DNA from: Solirubrobacter sp963792915
Lineage (GTDB): Bacteria > Actinomycetota > Thermoleophilia > Solirubrobacterales > Solirubrobacteraceae
NCBI GenBank assembly: GCA_963792915.1
Contig: CAWBYD010000007.1
Span: forward strand, 186,001-250,000
Length of the DNA stretch: 64,000 nt
Reading direction: 5' to 3'
Position 1 is the first letter of the stretch. Each line of letters begins with the position of its first letter. The notes under the pieces are model-generated. The model was given only the letters and a program-made list of their open reading frames with translations, had not been told where the DNA came from and ran no database searches. Of the stretch, positions 53,338 to 61,756 are shown piece after piece. The position numbers and the translations under genes are program-made.

Positions 53338-54519
53338 TCAGTGCGCGGCCAGGGCCAGGCCCGGGGTCGCGATCGGATTCCTGAAGCTGCGGCGGGTGAC
53401 CGCCGACGCGGCGAGCACGAGCGCACCGGCGAGCACGAAGGTCGTGCGGGCGCCGACCGTCGTCGCCAGCGCCCCGCCGGCGATGACCGCGGCGCCGAAG
53501 CCCCAGCCGTTGATCGAATCGGCGATCCCGAACAGGCGGCCGTGCAGCCGCTCGGGCACGCGGCGCTGGAGCAGCACGCGGTTGGAGACCACGAACAGCC
53601 CGTTGCCGGCGCCGGTCAGCGCGAACGTGAGCAGCGCGAGCGCGAGCCCCGGCGCCAGCGCCGTCGCCAGCAGGCCGCCCGCCAGTACCAGCAGGCCGGT
53701 GAAGTAGCGCGGCCCGCCGGCCACCAGCATCGAGCCCGTCACGAGCCCGAGCCCGTAGGCGCTGATCAGCACCGCGTAGCCCGTCGCGCCGGCCGCGAGG
53801 TCGCGCTGCGTGAGCACGAGCTCGGCGACATTCATCGTGCCGGCGGCGAGCGTGACCGCGCCCGACGTGATCAGCAGCGCGCGTGTGCGGGGGTCGCCCA
53901 GCAGCGCCCGGACTCCGCCGGTCTCGGCATCGATGGCCTCCGTGCCCGCCGAGACCGGGCGGACCCGGGGTCCGAGCCGCGAGAGCAGGAGCGCCGAGAT
54001 CGCGAACGTCGCGGCGTTCAGACCCAGCACGGCCTCCGGAGCCACCACCAGCAGGAGTCCCGCGGCGATGGCCGGACCGAGCAGCTGCCCACCTTCGCGA
54101 ACCATGCCCTGGAGCGCGTTGACGGCGGGCAGCCGCTCGTCCGTCGTGAGAGCAGGGAGCAGCGCGGCGCTCGCGGGACGGAACAGCGCCGTCCCGGCGC
54201 CGGCGACGAGCGCGAGCGCGACCATCGCCACCGTGCCGTCGACCAGCGCGAGCCCGGCGAACGCCGCGGCGCGCACGACGTCGGCCGCGATCGTGCAGCC
54301 CAGCCGGCCGCGGCGGTCGGCGAGCGCGCCGAACAGCGGCCCCAGCAGCATCGCCGGCACGAGGTCGGCCAGCATCACCGCCGTCGCCGCCCACGCCGAG
54401 CCGATGCGCTCGTAGGCGAGCAGCACCAGCGCCACGTAGCCGGCGCCGTCGCCGAGCGAGCCCTGTGCCTGGGCGACGAAGAACCAGCGCACTCTGCGCT
54501 GGGCCAGGACGTCACGCAT
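53338..54519 (-). CDS. MFS exporter between two small peptide genes
   Basis: 393 residues with 12 spans. GSLGDGAGYVALVLLAYERI opens span 1, PLFGALADRRGRLGCT is the loop 2-3 motif, and VPERLHGRLFGIADSINGWG is characteristic of the MFS_3/EntS-like exporter group. GGGAG lies eight bases before the ATG, and the stop of the 23-residue peptide gene lies 26 bases upstream, so they are cotranscribed. Given its neighbours it may export the W/K-rich peptides; a small-molecule substrate with the peptide as a leader is the alternative. Confidence 0.88.
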   Translation of the reverse strand: MRDVLAQRRVRWFFVAQAQGSLGDGAGYVALVLLAYERIGSAWAATAVMLADLVPAMLLGPLFGALADRRGRLGCTIAADVVRAAAFAGLALVDGTVAMVALALVAGAGTALFRPASAALLPALTTDERLPAVNALQGMVREGGQLLGPAIAAGLLLVVAPEAVLGLNAATFAISALLLSRLGPRVRPVSAGTEAIDAETGGVRALLGDPRTRALLITSGAVTLAAGTMNVAELVLTQRDLAAGATGYAVLISAYGLGLVTGSMLVAGGPRYFTGLLVLAGGLLATALAPGLALALLTFALTGAGNGLFVVSNRVLLQRRVPERLHGRLFGIADSINGWGFGAAVIAGGALATTVGARTTFVLAGALVLAASAVTRRSFRNPIATPGLALAAH

Positions 54520-54545
54520 GCCGCTCGCTCCCTGCCTGAAACCGC

Positions 54546-54617
54546 TTAGACCTTGAACCCGGCGACGGCGCGGGTGCGGGCCTTCCAGCCGGCCTTCCAT
54601 CCATTGGTGAAATCCAT
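54546..54617 (-). CDS. 23-residue W/K-rich peptide gene, first gene of MFS operon
   Basis: It starts MDFTNGWKAGWKARTRAVAG and ends FKV with TAA. AAGGAG lies nine to ten bases before the ATG. The peptide is strongly basic, with two WKA units; N-G-W-K-A-G-W-K-A aligns with N-P-W-K-W-G-V-K-A of the 11-residue peptide downstream of the exporter. The gene is just downstream of a predicted SARP-controlled promoter and 26 bases before the MFS start. It may be an exported signal or toxin-like peptide, or a regulatory leader. The frame is open further upstream, but only this start has an RBS. Confidence 0.62.
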   Translation of the reverse strand: MDFTNGWKAGWKARTRAVAGFKV

Positions 54618-54650
54618 CTCGCACGCTCCTTGGTATTTGACGACCCGGTC

Positions 54651-54696
54651 AGTGTCCGCCGGCCCGGTGAGGCGGCGGCAAAGCGCCGGTAAAGCG
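54651..54696. promoter_or_regulatory. SARP-type operator and promoter for the peptide-MFS operon
   Basis: GGTGAGGCG (54666), GGCAAAGCG (54677) and GGTAAAGCG (54688) are exactly 11 bp apart. On the leftward strand a -10-like GACACT (54656-54651) begins nine bp after the last repeat, close to the 8-bp spacing known for SARP-activated promoters. The repeats lie 12 bp before the ATG of the divergent BTAD regulator. The core GGCAA is shared with the operator at 20508-20538. Confidence 0.6.
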
Positions 54697-54708
54697 GGCA
54701 TCGCCACA

Positions 54709-57465
54709 ATGGCGTACGTGCACTTCGCGATCCTCGGGCCGCTGCGCGCCATCGGTCCGGCCGGCCCGGTGGAGCTCAAAGCGGCCAAGCAGCGCGCGCT
54801 GCTCGCCGCGCTGCTGCTCTCGCACCGCGACGGGGCGGTGAGCACCGAGCGGCTGATCGATGCGCTGTGGGGCGAGCATCCCCCGCCCACCGCGACGAAG
54901 GCACTCCAGGTCTACGTCTCCCAGCTGCGGCGCGCGCTCGGGCCCGAGAACCCGATCGTCACGCGCGCGTCCGGCTACGCGGTCGAGCTCGAACCGGGCG
55001 CGCTGGACCTCGACCGCTTCGAGGCGCTCGTGCGGCGCGCCCGCGAGCTGCGCGCGGCGGGCGACTTCGGCGCCGCCCGCGCCGCGCTGCGCGAGGCGCT
55101 CGCGCTGTTCCGCGGCGCGCCGCTGGCCGACGCCCCCCTCGAAGGCCTGGCGGCGACGGAGCCCGAGCGCCTCGCCGGGCTGCGGCTGGCCGCGCTGGAG
55201 GAGCGGCTGGACATGGACCTCGCGCTCGGCGAGCACGCGGCGGCGGCCGGCGAGCTCGAGGCGCTGACCGCGGAGCACCCGTACCGCGAGCGCATGCACG
55301 CGCAGCTGATGCTCGCGCTCTACCGCGCGGGCCGCCAGGCCGACGCGCTGGACGCGTTCCGGCGCGCCCGCCGCAGCCTCGTGGACGACCTGGGGCTGGA
55401 CCCGGGCCGCGAGCTGCAGCAGCTCGAAGCGGCGATCCTCGCGCAGGACCCGGCGCTGGACCTCGAGACGGTCCGCGCGCCCGCGACGCCGCTGCCGCTG
55501 CCGGCGACCCCGCTGCTCGGCCGTGAGCAGGACCTCGCGACCGCGGCCGCGTTGCTGCGCGACCCCGACGTGCGGCTGCTCACCCTGACCGGCCCCGGCG
55601 GGATCGGCAAGACGCGGCTCGCGCTCGAGCTCGCGCACCGGCTCGGCGGCGACTTCGAGCACGGCGCGCGCTTTGCCGGGCTGGGCGCGCTGGAGGATGC
55701 GGCGCGCGTGATGAGCGCGCTCGCGCAGGAGCTCGGCGCGATCGAGAGCGAGCAGCAGCGCCCCGCCGAGGCGCTCGCCGCGCTGCTCGCCCGCCAGTCG
55801 CTGCTGCTGGTGGTCGACAACTTCGAGCAGGTGATGGACGCCGCACCGGACCTCGGCCGGCTGCTGTCAGCCTCCCCGCGCTCGAAGCTGATCGTGACGA
55901 GCCGCGCCGCGCTGCGGATCGCCGGCGAGCACGAGCTGGCGGTTCAGCCGCTCGCCCCGGCGCCCGCCGCCGACCTCTTCCGGCGGCGGGCGCGCGCGCT
56001 GGACCCGCGGCTGCGCCTCGATGCCGACGACGAGGGGCGCATCGAGCGCATCTGCGCGCGGCTCGACGGGCTGCCGCTGGCCATCGAGCTCGCCGCGGCC
56101 CGCAGCAAGGTGCTGCGCCCGCAGGCGATCCTCGACCGGCTGGAGCGCCGGCTGGACCTGCTCAGTACCGGTCCGCGCGACGCTCCCGCCCGCCAGCAGA
56201 CGCTGCGCGCGGCGATCGGCTGGAGCTACGACCTGCTCGACCCGCCGGCGCGGGTGCTGTTCGCGCAGCTCGGCGTGTTCGCCGGCGGCTGGACGCTCGA
56301 GGCCGCCGAGGCGGTCTGCGGCGCCGACGCGCTCGACGGCGTCGAGGCGCTCGTGGACCAGAGCCTCGTGGTCCACCAGTCCGACGGGCGCTTCGCGATG
56401 CTCGAGACCGTGCGCGAGTACGCGCTTGAGCGCCTCACCGAGAGCGGCGAGCTGACCGCCGTCCGCGGACGCCACGCGCGCGGCTACGCGGCGCTGCTGG
56501 CGGACGTCGAGCAGGGGCTCTACGGCCCCGAGAGCGCGAGCTGGCTCGCGCGCCTGGACGCCGACCGCGACAACGTGCGCGCGGCGATCGTGGCCGCCAC
56601 CGACGCGGGTGACGCGGAGACCGCGCTCGGCCTGTGCGCGGGCCTGTGGCGCTGGTGGATCCTGCGCGGCAACCTGAGCGATCCGCGCACGCTGGTCGCT
56701 GACGCGCTGGAGAACCCCGGCGGGCCGCCGCGGCTGCGGCTGCTGGCGATCAACGGCGCGGGGGCGCTGGCAGGCGAGCAGGGTGACTTCGAGGCCGCCC
56801 GCGCGGCGTTCGAGGAGAGCCTGCGGATCGCCGCCGAGATCGGCGACCGCCACCGCGAGGCCCGCTCGAGCGCGAACCTCGGCAATCTCGCCCTCTACGC
56901 CGGCGACCACGATCTGGCGATCCGCCGCTACACCGACGCGCTCGCGATCATGAGCGAGGCCGACGACACCTGGGGGCGCAGCCTGCTGACCCAGAACCTC
57001 GGCATCGTCCACGACGGCGCCGGCCACGGCGAGGAGGCGATCGCGCTGCTCACCGAGAGCGTCGCGCTGGCCCGCCGCGCCGCCGATCCCGCCCACCTCG
57101 CGTCGACACTGCGCTCGCTCGGCCGCGTGCTGCTCAAGCACAGCGACCGCGTCCGGGCGCTCGCGTCCCTGCGCGAGTCGCTCGAGCTCTCGAGCGAGAT
57201 CGCCGACCAGCCCGGGACCGTCGAGGTGCTGGAGACGCTGGCGGGGCTGGGCGACGCCGCGACGGGCGCGCAACTGCTCGGCGCCGCCGGGGCGCTGCGC
57301 GCGGCGGCGGGCGCGATGCGCCAGCCCGACGAGGAGGCCTGGGTCCGCGAGACCGAGGGCGCGCTGCGCGCCGCGCTCGGCCCCGAGGCGTTCGACGCGG
57401 CACGCGAGGCGGGCGAGGGGCTCGCGCTCGCGGACGCGATCGAACTCGGACTCAGTACACCGTGA
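54709..57465 (+). CDS. BTAD / NB-ARC / TPR regulator (AfsR-like), divergent from peptide-MFS operon
   Basis: 918 residues. Residues 1-95 are a SARP winged helix (FAILGPLRAIGPAGPVELKA, STERLIDALWGEHPP), and 96-250 the BTAD domain. An NB-ARC-type ATPase has Walker A GPGGIGKT (295-302), LLLVVDNFEQVMDA (Walker B) and GLPLAIELAAARSKVL. The C-terminal 300 residues are TPR-like (LGNLALYAGDHDLAIRRYTD). TPR regulators bind small peptides in other systems, so it could sense the neighbouring peptides. It lies 91 bp from the divergent peptide gene with 11-bp-phased repeats between. The stop overlaps the convergent cupredoxin gene by 14 bp. Confidence 0.9.
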   Translation: MAYVHFAILGPLRAIGPAGPVELKAAKQRALLAALLLSHRDGAVSTERLIDALWGEHPPPTATKALQVYVSQLRRALGPENPIVTRASGYAVELEPGALDLDRFEALVRRARELRAAGDFGAARAALREALALFRGAPLADAPLEGLAATEPERLAGLRLAALEERLDMDLALGEHAAAAGELEALTAEHPYRERMHAQLMLALYRAGRQADALDAFRRARRSLVDDLGLDPGRELQQLEAAILAQDPALDLETVRAPATPLPLPATPLLGREQDLATAAALLRDPDVRLLTLTGPGGIGKTRLALELAHRLGGDFEHGARFAGLGALEDAARVMSALAQELGAIESEQQRPAEALAALLARQSLLLVVDNFEQVMDAAPDLGRLLSASPRSKLIVTSRAALRIAGEHELAVQPLAPAPAADLFRRRARALDPRLRLDADDEGRIERICARLDGLPLAIELAAARSKVLRPQAILDRLERRLDLLSTGPRDAPARQQTLRAAIGWSYDLLDPPARVLFAQLGVFAGGWTLEAAEAVCGADALDGVEALVDQSLVVHQSDGRFAMLETVREYALERLTESGELTAVRGRHARGYAALLADVEQGLYGPESASWLARLDADRDNVRAAIVAATDAGDAETALGLCAGLWRWWILRGNLSDPRTLVADALENPGGPPRLRLLAINGAGALAGEQGDFEAARAAFEESLRIAAEIGDRHREARSSANLGNLALYAGDHDLAIRRYTDALAIMSEADDTWGRSLLTQNLGIVHDGAGHGEEAIALLTESVALARRAADPAHLASTLRSLGRVLLKHSDRVRALASLRESLELSSEIADQPGTVEVLETLAGLGDAATGAQLLGAAGALRAAAGAMRQPDEEAWVRETEGALRAALGPEAFDAAREAGEGLALADAIELGLSTP

Positions 57466-58051
57466 CGTCGTAGCGCATGCCGAGCTGCTCGTGATTGGCG
57501 ATCGAGCAGTACAGCGTGTAGGCCCCCGGGGTCAGCGCCAACACGAGCGTCTGCGAGTCGCCCGACGCCAGGAAGACCGAGCCGACGTCGCCGCCGCCGC
57601 TGTGGCGGATGGTCAGATTGTGGTCGTCCATGCCGACGTTGTTCGCGTTGAACTCGACCGAGCCGTGCGCGAAGTCGCGCCGCGTCGGATGCAGGGTGTA
57701 GGTGTCGTTGGCGTCGTTGAGCGTCACCCCGGTGCGCGTGTAGAGCGTCGGCGTCGCGGTGGGCGTCGGCGCGGCCGTCGGGGTCGGGGTCGCGGTCGCG
57801 CCGGGAGTGGGCGACGCGACGGGGGCGGGCGGCGACCCTCCCCCGCCGCTCGCGGGCCCGGGCTTAGGCAGCGCGACCGGCGTCGGCGTAGCGCGCGGCG
57901 TGACCTTGCGGTGCTTGTGCGGCTTGCGTTTGGCCTTGTGCTTGTGGTGGTGCACCACGAGCTCGCGGCCGTAGCCGCCCGCCTTGTCGCCCGCCGGTGA
58001 CGGCAGCGCCACGCCCACCGAGAGGGCGACGAGAACGGCCAGCCAGCTCAC
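57452..58051 (-). CDS. Secreted cupredoxin-like copper protein
   Basis: 199 residues. A signal peptide (WLAVLVALSVGVALPSPAGD) precedes a His/Lys-rich stretch (HHHKHKAKRKPHKHRK) and a Pro/Thr linker (ATPTPTAAPTPTATPT). The C-terminal 95 residues are a cupredoxin with ligands His (MDDHNLTIRH), then Cys-x5-His-x4-Met in YCSIANHEQLGM, a type-1 blue copper site. The His-rich stretch may also bind metal. GTG overlaps the DUF1501 stop (GTGA). It is the last gene of the leftward operon with DUF1800 and DUF1501 proteins, and probably an electron carrier. Confidence 0.86.
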   Translation of the reverse strand: MSWLAVLVALSVGVALPSPAGDKAGGYGRELVVHHHKHKAKRKPHKHRKVTPRATPTPVALPKPGPASGGGGSPPAPVASPTPGATATPTPTAAPTPTATPTLYTRTGVTLNDANDTYTLHPTRRDFAHGSVEFNANNVGMDDHNLTIRHSGGGDVGSVFLASGDSQTLVLALTPGAYTLYCSIANHEQLGMRYDVTVY

Positions 58052-59583
58052 TTGAACAGTCGCTTGGCCCCTGAGTAGCCGTCGCCGCGCACCAGCTGGC
58101 TGATGGCGGCGCCGCCGAGCACGGTCTGCGCATCGGCGTTCCCGCCCAGCCACTCGTCGATCACGGCCCGGTAGACCGAGCGGAAGTCGGTCGTGACCTT
58201 GATGTTGCCGTTGTCCTGCTCGGCGCCGGGCTCGCAACCCGGCCACACGGACGCGAGCCCGCCGCGGACCGCCGGGCCCATCGCCATCATCAGCCCGCCG
58301 GCGCCGTGGTCGGTGCCCATCGAGCCGTTCTCGCCGATCCGGCGGCCGAACTCGGAGAAGATCAGCGTGCTGACCTTCTGCGCGATCCCGCGCGCCGCGA
58401 GGTCGGACTGGAAGGCGCCGAGCGCCCGCGAGAGCTCCTTGAGCTGCGCGTCCTGGGCGGCGAGCTGGCCGCTGTGGGTGTCGAACGAGCCCCAGTGGAT
58501 CGTGATCACGCGCGTGCCGACGTTGGCCGCGAACAGGCGCGAGGCGAGCTTCAGGCGCGTCGACAGCGTCCCGGTGTTCGGGTAGGTGACCGGAGGGACG
58601 ACCGGCGGGGGATCGACGGGCGCGGTGATCTGGGTGCTGGTGTTGTAGGCCTCGGCGGCGACGCCGTAGGTGGCGCGCGAGCGGCCCAGGTACGTGTTGC
58701 CGGCGCCCGCCGGCACGCCGGCCAGCGTCGACATCTGCGGCGTCAGCACCGCGTTGGAGAGCGACACGCCCGACGGCGAGTTGGTCATCGAGAACCCGAG
58801 CGCGGAGAGCGAGGAGATCGCGCAGACCGGATTGGTCGAGGTGCGGATCGACTTCGAGAGCGCGGTGTCGATCGAGATCGCCTGCAGCGGGTTGTCAGAG
58901 ACGCCGTTGACGTCGATCCAGCGGCCCAGCCAGCCGGTCGAGACGACGCCGCCCGGGTTGCCGTTGAACCACATGTCGGAGTTGTCGAAGTGGCTGAGCG
59001 AGTACCTCGTCGCGTCGACCCCGGTCATCACCGCGAGGTCGGAGCCGGAGCCGCCGCTGCCGTCACCGAACAGGCGGTCCAGGCCGTAGTTGGCGTCCGC
59101 GTTGTCGCCGCCGCCGGGCGTCGATACCACGGTGTTGGCGAACGCGAGCTGCGACCCGGCGGCGCCGGCAAGCGGCGCCGAGCCGATGTGCCCGCCGGTC
59201 TGCGTCGGCCCCTGGTCGCGGTAGATCGTGGGCCGGGCGTTGCGGTAGGCCGTGTAGTCGCCGGTGTTCGCCGCGCTGGGCAGCACGACGTTGAGCCCGT
59301 CGTTGCCGCCCGCGAGGTACAGCAGCAGCAGGCAGTTCTGCGTCGGCGCCTCGGCGGCCTCGGCGACCGCGTTCCAGATCCGGTCCCAGCCGAGCGCCTT
59401 GGACGCGTAGACCGACGCCACCCCGGCCACGCCCCACTGCAGCAGCCGCCGCCGCGTGAGGTCCGCGGGCGACCGGCCGGCGGGGAAGCCGTCGAGCGCT
59501 GCGTACGGCACCTCGAGCCTCTGCGCCGGACGGGCGTCGCTGACCCGGGCGAGCTCGATCTCCTCGCATTCGATGCAGCGCAT
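58048..59583 (-). CDS. DUF1501 protein, Tat-exported
   Basis: 511 residues. TRRRLLQWGVAGVASVYASK is a twin-arginine signal after an unusual 40-residue N-terminal part that begins MRCIECEEIE, with a CxxC-like pair. The mature domain has YLAGGNDGLNVVLP, ITIHWGSFDTHSGQLAAQDA, IFSEFGRRIGENGSMGTDHG and GGLMMAMGPAVRGGL, the alkaline-phosphatase-like DUF1501 motifs. Members of this family pair with DUF1800 proteins; function is not established, although a sulfatase/phosphatase-like fold is apparent. It is 1 bp downstream of the DUF1800 gene. Confidence 0.88.
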   Translation of the reverse strand: MRCIECEEIELARVSDARPAQRLEVPYAALDGFPAGRSPADLTRRRLLQWGVAGVASVYASKALGWDRIWNAVAEAAEAPTQNCLLLLYLAGGNDGLNVVLPSAANTGDYTAYRNARPTIYRDQGPTQTGGHIGSAPLAGAAGSQLAFANTVVSTPGGGDNADANYGLDRLFGDGSGGSGSDLAVMTGVDATRYSLSHFDNSDMWFNGNPGGVVSTGWLGRWIDVNGVSDNPLQAISIDTALSKSIRTSTNPVCAISSLSALGFSMTNSPSGVSLSNAVLTPQMSTLAGVPAGAGNTYLGRSRATYGVAAEAYNTSTQITAPVDPPPVVPPVTYPNTGTLSTRLKLASRLFAANVGTRVITIHWGSFDTHSGQLAAQDAQLKELSRALGAFQSDLAARGIAQKVSTLIFSEFGRRIGENGSMGTDHGAGGLMMAMGPAVRGGLASVWPGCEPGAEQDNGNIKVTTDFRSVYRAVIDEWLGGNADAQTVLGGAAISQLVRGDGYSGAKRLFK

Positions 59584-59584
59584 C

Positions 59585-61708
59585 TCACATCACCTGTCCG
59601 TCGGGGCCGCCCAGGATCATCGCCTGGGCCGTGTAGAAGATCTGGCGGCGCCGATTCGCGGCGGTACCCGTGGTGAAGCCGGCGGCGAGCGAGTTCAGGC
59701 AGCCCAGGATCGTGCTCTTGGTCGCCGGGCTCACCCACGGCGAGTTGACCGACGCCAGCGCCCGGTCATACGCGGCCGCCGGCGTCTCGTTGGGCACATC
59801 CGCCGGCGGGTTGGCGGGCGATGCGTAGGCCGTGCCGTACTTGAGCGCCTGCACCTTCACCACGGCGTCGAAGCGGCCCTGGACCGTGTTGGAGTTCAGC
59901 CACGCCAGGCCGCCCTCCCAGCCGGCGACGTTGGGCGGCCGGTAGACCTGCTGCTGCATGTTGCCGAGCGCGCCGTTGCTGGCGGTGAGCGTGTTGCCGC
60001 GCATCGGCGCGCCGAGCTGGCGCAGCAGCCCGATGAGATAGACAACCGGCGGCTTGACGAGGTTGGGTTCGTCGAGCGACTCGAAGATCAGCGGATGCGT
60101 GAGGATCGCGCGCAGTAGCGGGCGCAGCTTCAGCGCGCCGCCGGACGTGTAGGTGCTGATCAGCGAAGCCAGCGTGTCCGACGGGATCGGGCTCGCGATG
60201 AACTCCGCCCACAGCTTGCGGATCAGGAACTGCGCGTGGTTGCGATGCCCGAGCACGATGTCGACCGCCTTGCCGACGCACGCGGGCCCGTCGGCGGCGA
60301 CCGGCTTGGTGGGGGCCGGGGCCGCCGGGATCACGGTGCCGAGGACGGTCTTGGCGGTGCCGTCGAACGACGTCGGGAAGAACGCGACCTTGCCGTAGTC
60401 CGGGCTCGTGTCGGTGCCGTTGTAGCGCCAGCCGGTGAACGCGCGGGCGAGCTCCATGACGTCGGTCTGCGTGTAGTTGTCGGTGCCGTCCGGGCCCTTG
60501 GGGCCGAGCGTGAACAGCTCCATGAACTCGCGCGCGTAGTTCTCGTTGGCGCGGCCTTTGACGTTCGTGTTGCCGTTGAGGTACCAGTTCATCGCGCCGT
60601 CCGCGGTCGACATCTCGTAAGCGAAGTCGCGGAAGCTCGCATCGGGGTTCGTCGAGAGGTCGGCGTACTTGCGCAGGCGGTCGCGGTACATGAGCACGAA
60701 CTCGGGCGCGATGCCGGCGTCGATGCTGATCGCCCAGTGGCGGTGCCAGAAGAAGTTGAGCCGGTCCGGGAACGGGTTGTCGACCCGTTGCATGCGGTCC
60801 AGCCATTCCATCATCAGGTCGTCGTTGGAGGCCAGCGGGTCGATCGGCGCGCCGCCTGAGGCCAGCGCGGGTGTCGTCGTCGCGTTCAGCGTCGGCGTCG
60901 TGTTGAGCATCCAGTCGACGAGGGCGTCGACGGACTGGCCGGTCCACGCGGTGCGTTGGGCGGCGGTCGGCCCGAAGCCGGCGCGCCAGAACAGCCGATC
61001 GACCATCGCCGCGGTCATCTGCGTGGGGTCCGGCGTCGGGGTCGGCGTCGGCGTCGGGCTCGGCGTGGGAGTCGGCGACGGCGTCGGCGTCGGCGTGGCC
61101 GTGGGCGTCGGAGTGGGGGTCGGCGTTGGCGTGGCCGTCGGGGTCGGCGTCGGCGTGGCCGTCGGGGTCGGCGTCGGCGTGGCCGTCGGGGTCGGCGTCG
61201 GCGTGGCCGTCGGGGTCGGCGTCGGCGTGGCCGTCGGCGTGGGGGTCGGCGTCGCGGTGGCCGTCGGGCTCGGCGTCGGAGTGGGGGTCGGCGTCGGCGT
61301 GGAGGTCGGCGTCGCCTCCGGCGTAGGCGTCGGGGTCACCTCGGCCACGGGCGAGCCCGGGTTCGCCGTCGCGCCCTCCGGCGGCCGTCTCCCGGCTGGG
61401 GTCACCGGGATGACCACGCGCACGGAGCGCGACAGCTCGCCGCGCACGCCGTGGGCACCGACGGCCCGCACGGCGTAGCGATACGTCTTGCCCTGCTTGA
61501 CCGTGTGATCGGTGTAGGAGAGGTGCTTGGTCTTGCCCAGCACCTTCCCGTTACGCAGCACCAGGTAGTGCTCCGGCTTGGTGCCCTTCGGCGCGCCCCA
61601 GCGCAGCGTGACACCAGACGGCCCGACGGAAGCAGCCTTGGGCGAGCTCGGCGCCGCAGGGCGCTTCGTCACCGCGGCCGCGCGACCCAACACGGCACGA
61701 CGATTCAT
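59585..61708 (-). CDS. DUF1800 protein with N-terminal Fn3-like domain and Pro-Thr linker
   Basis: 707 residues. Residues 30-100 form an Fn3-like domain (LRWGAPKGTKPEHYLVLRNG). Residues 120-225 are an extended TPTPTA repeat. The DUF1800 domain follows: DRLFWRAGFGPTAAQRTAW, RLNFFWHRHWAISIDAG, NYAREFMELFTLGPKGPD and NVAGWEGGLAWLNSN. The N-terminus MNRRAVLGRAAAV lacks a clear hydrophobic stretch, so the export route is uncertain; DUF1501 partners are Tat proteins. The Pro-Thr linker is like that of the adjacent cupredoxin. Confidence 0.85.
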   Translation of the reverse strand: MNRRAVLGRAAAVTKRPAAPSSPKAASVGPSGVTLRWGAPKGTKPEHYLVLRNGKVLGKTKHLSYTDHTVKQGKTYRYAVRAVGAHGVRGELSRSVRVVIPVTPAGRRPPEGATANPGSPVAEVTPTPTPEATPTSTPTPTPTPTPSPTATATPTPTPTATPTPTPTATPTPTPTATPTPTPTATPTPTPTATPTPTPTPTPTATPTPTPSPTPTPSPTPTPTPTPDPTQMTAAMVDRLFWRAGFGPTAAQRTAWTGQSVDALVDWMLNTTPTLNATTTPALASGGAPIDPLASNDDLMMEWLDRMQRVDNPFPDRLNFFWHRHWAISIDAGIAPEFVLMYRDRLRKYADLSTNPDASFRDFAYEMSTADGAMNWYLNGNTNVKGRANENYAREFMELFTLGPKGPDGTDNYTQTDVMELARAFTGWRYNGTDTSPDYGKVAFFPTSFDGTAKTVLGTVIPAAPAPTKPVAADGPACVGKAVDIVLGHRNHAQFLIRKLWAEFIASPIPSDTLASLISTYTSGGALKLRPLLRAILTHPLIFESLDEPNLVKPPVVYLIGLLRQLGAPMRGNTLTASNGALGNMQQQVYRPPNVAGWEGGLAWLNSNTVQGRFDAVVKVQALKYGTAYASPANPPADVPNETPAAAYDRALASVNSPWVSPATKSTILGCLNSLAAGFTTGTAANRRRQIFYTAQAMILGGPDGQVM
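61022..61330. repeat. In-frame tandem repeats coding for Pro-Thr linker
   Basis: Imperfect 6-bp to 24-bp repeats of GTCGGGGTCGGCGTCGGCGT and related units encode PT and TPTPTA runs in the DUF1800 gene. The central part has at least four copies of a 24-bp unit. It is a low-complexity linker, not a CRISPR array. Confidence 0.9.
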
Positions 61709-61756
61709 CCCGGAATCGGATCATCCGGATCGCGGTTTGGCAAGGCCTGCGACAAA

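Noticed and set aside
61022..61330. Short repeats resembling a CRISPR-like array
   Set aside because: They are contiguous, in frame, and encode the Pro-Thr linker of the DUF1800 protein; there are no spacers and no cas genes.
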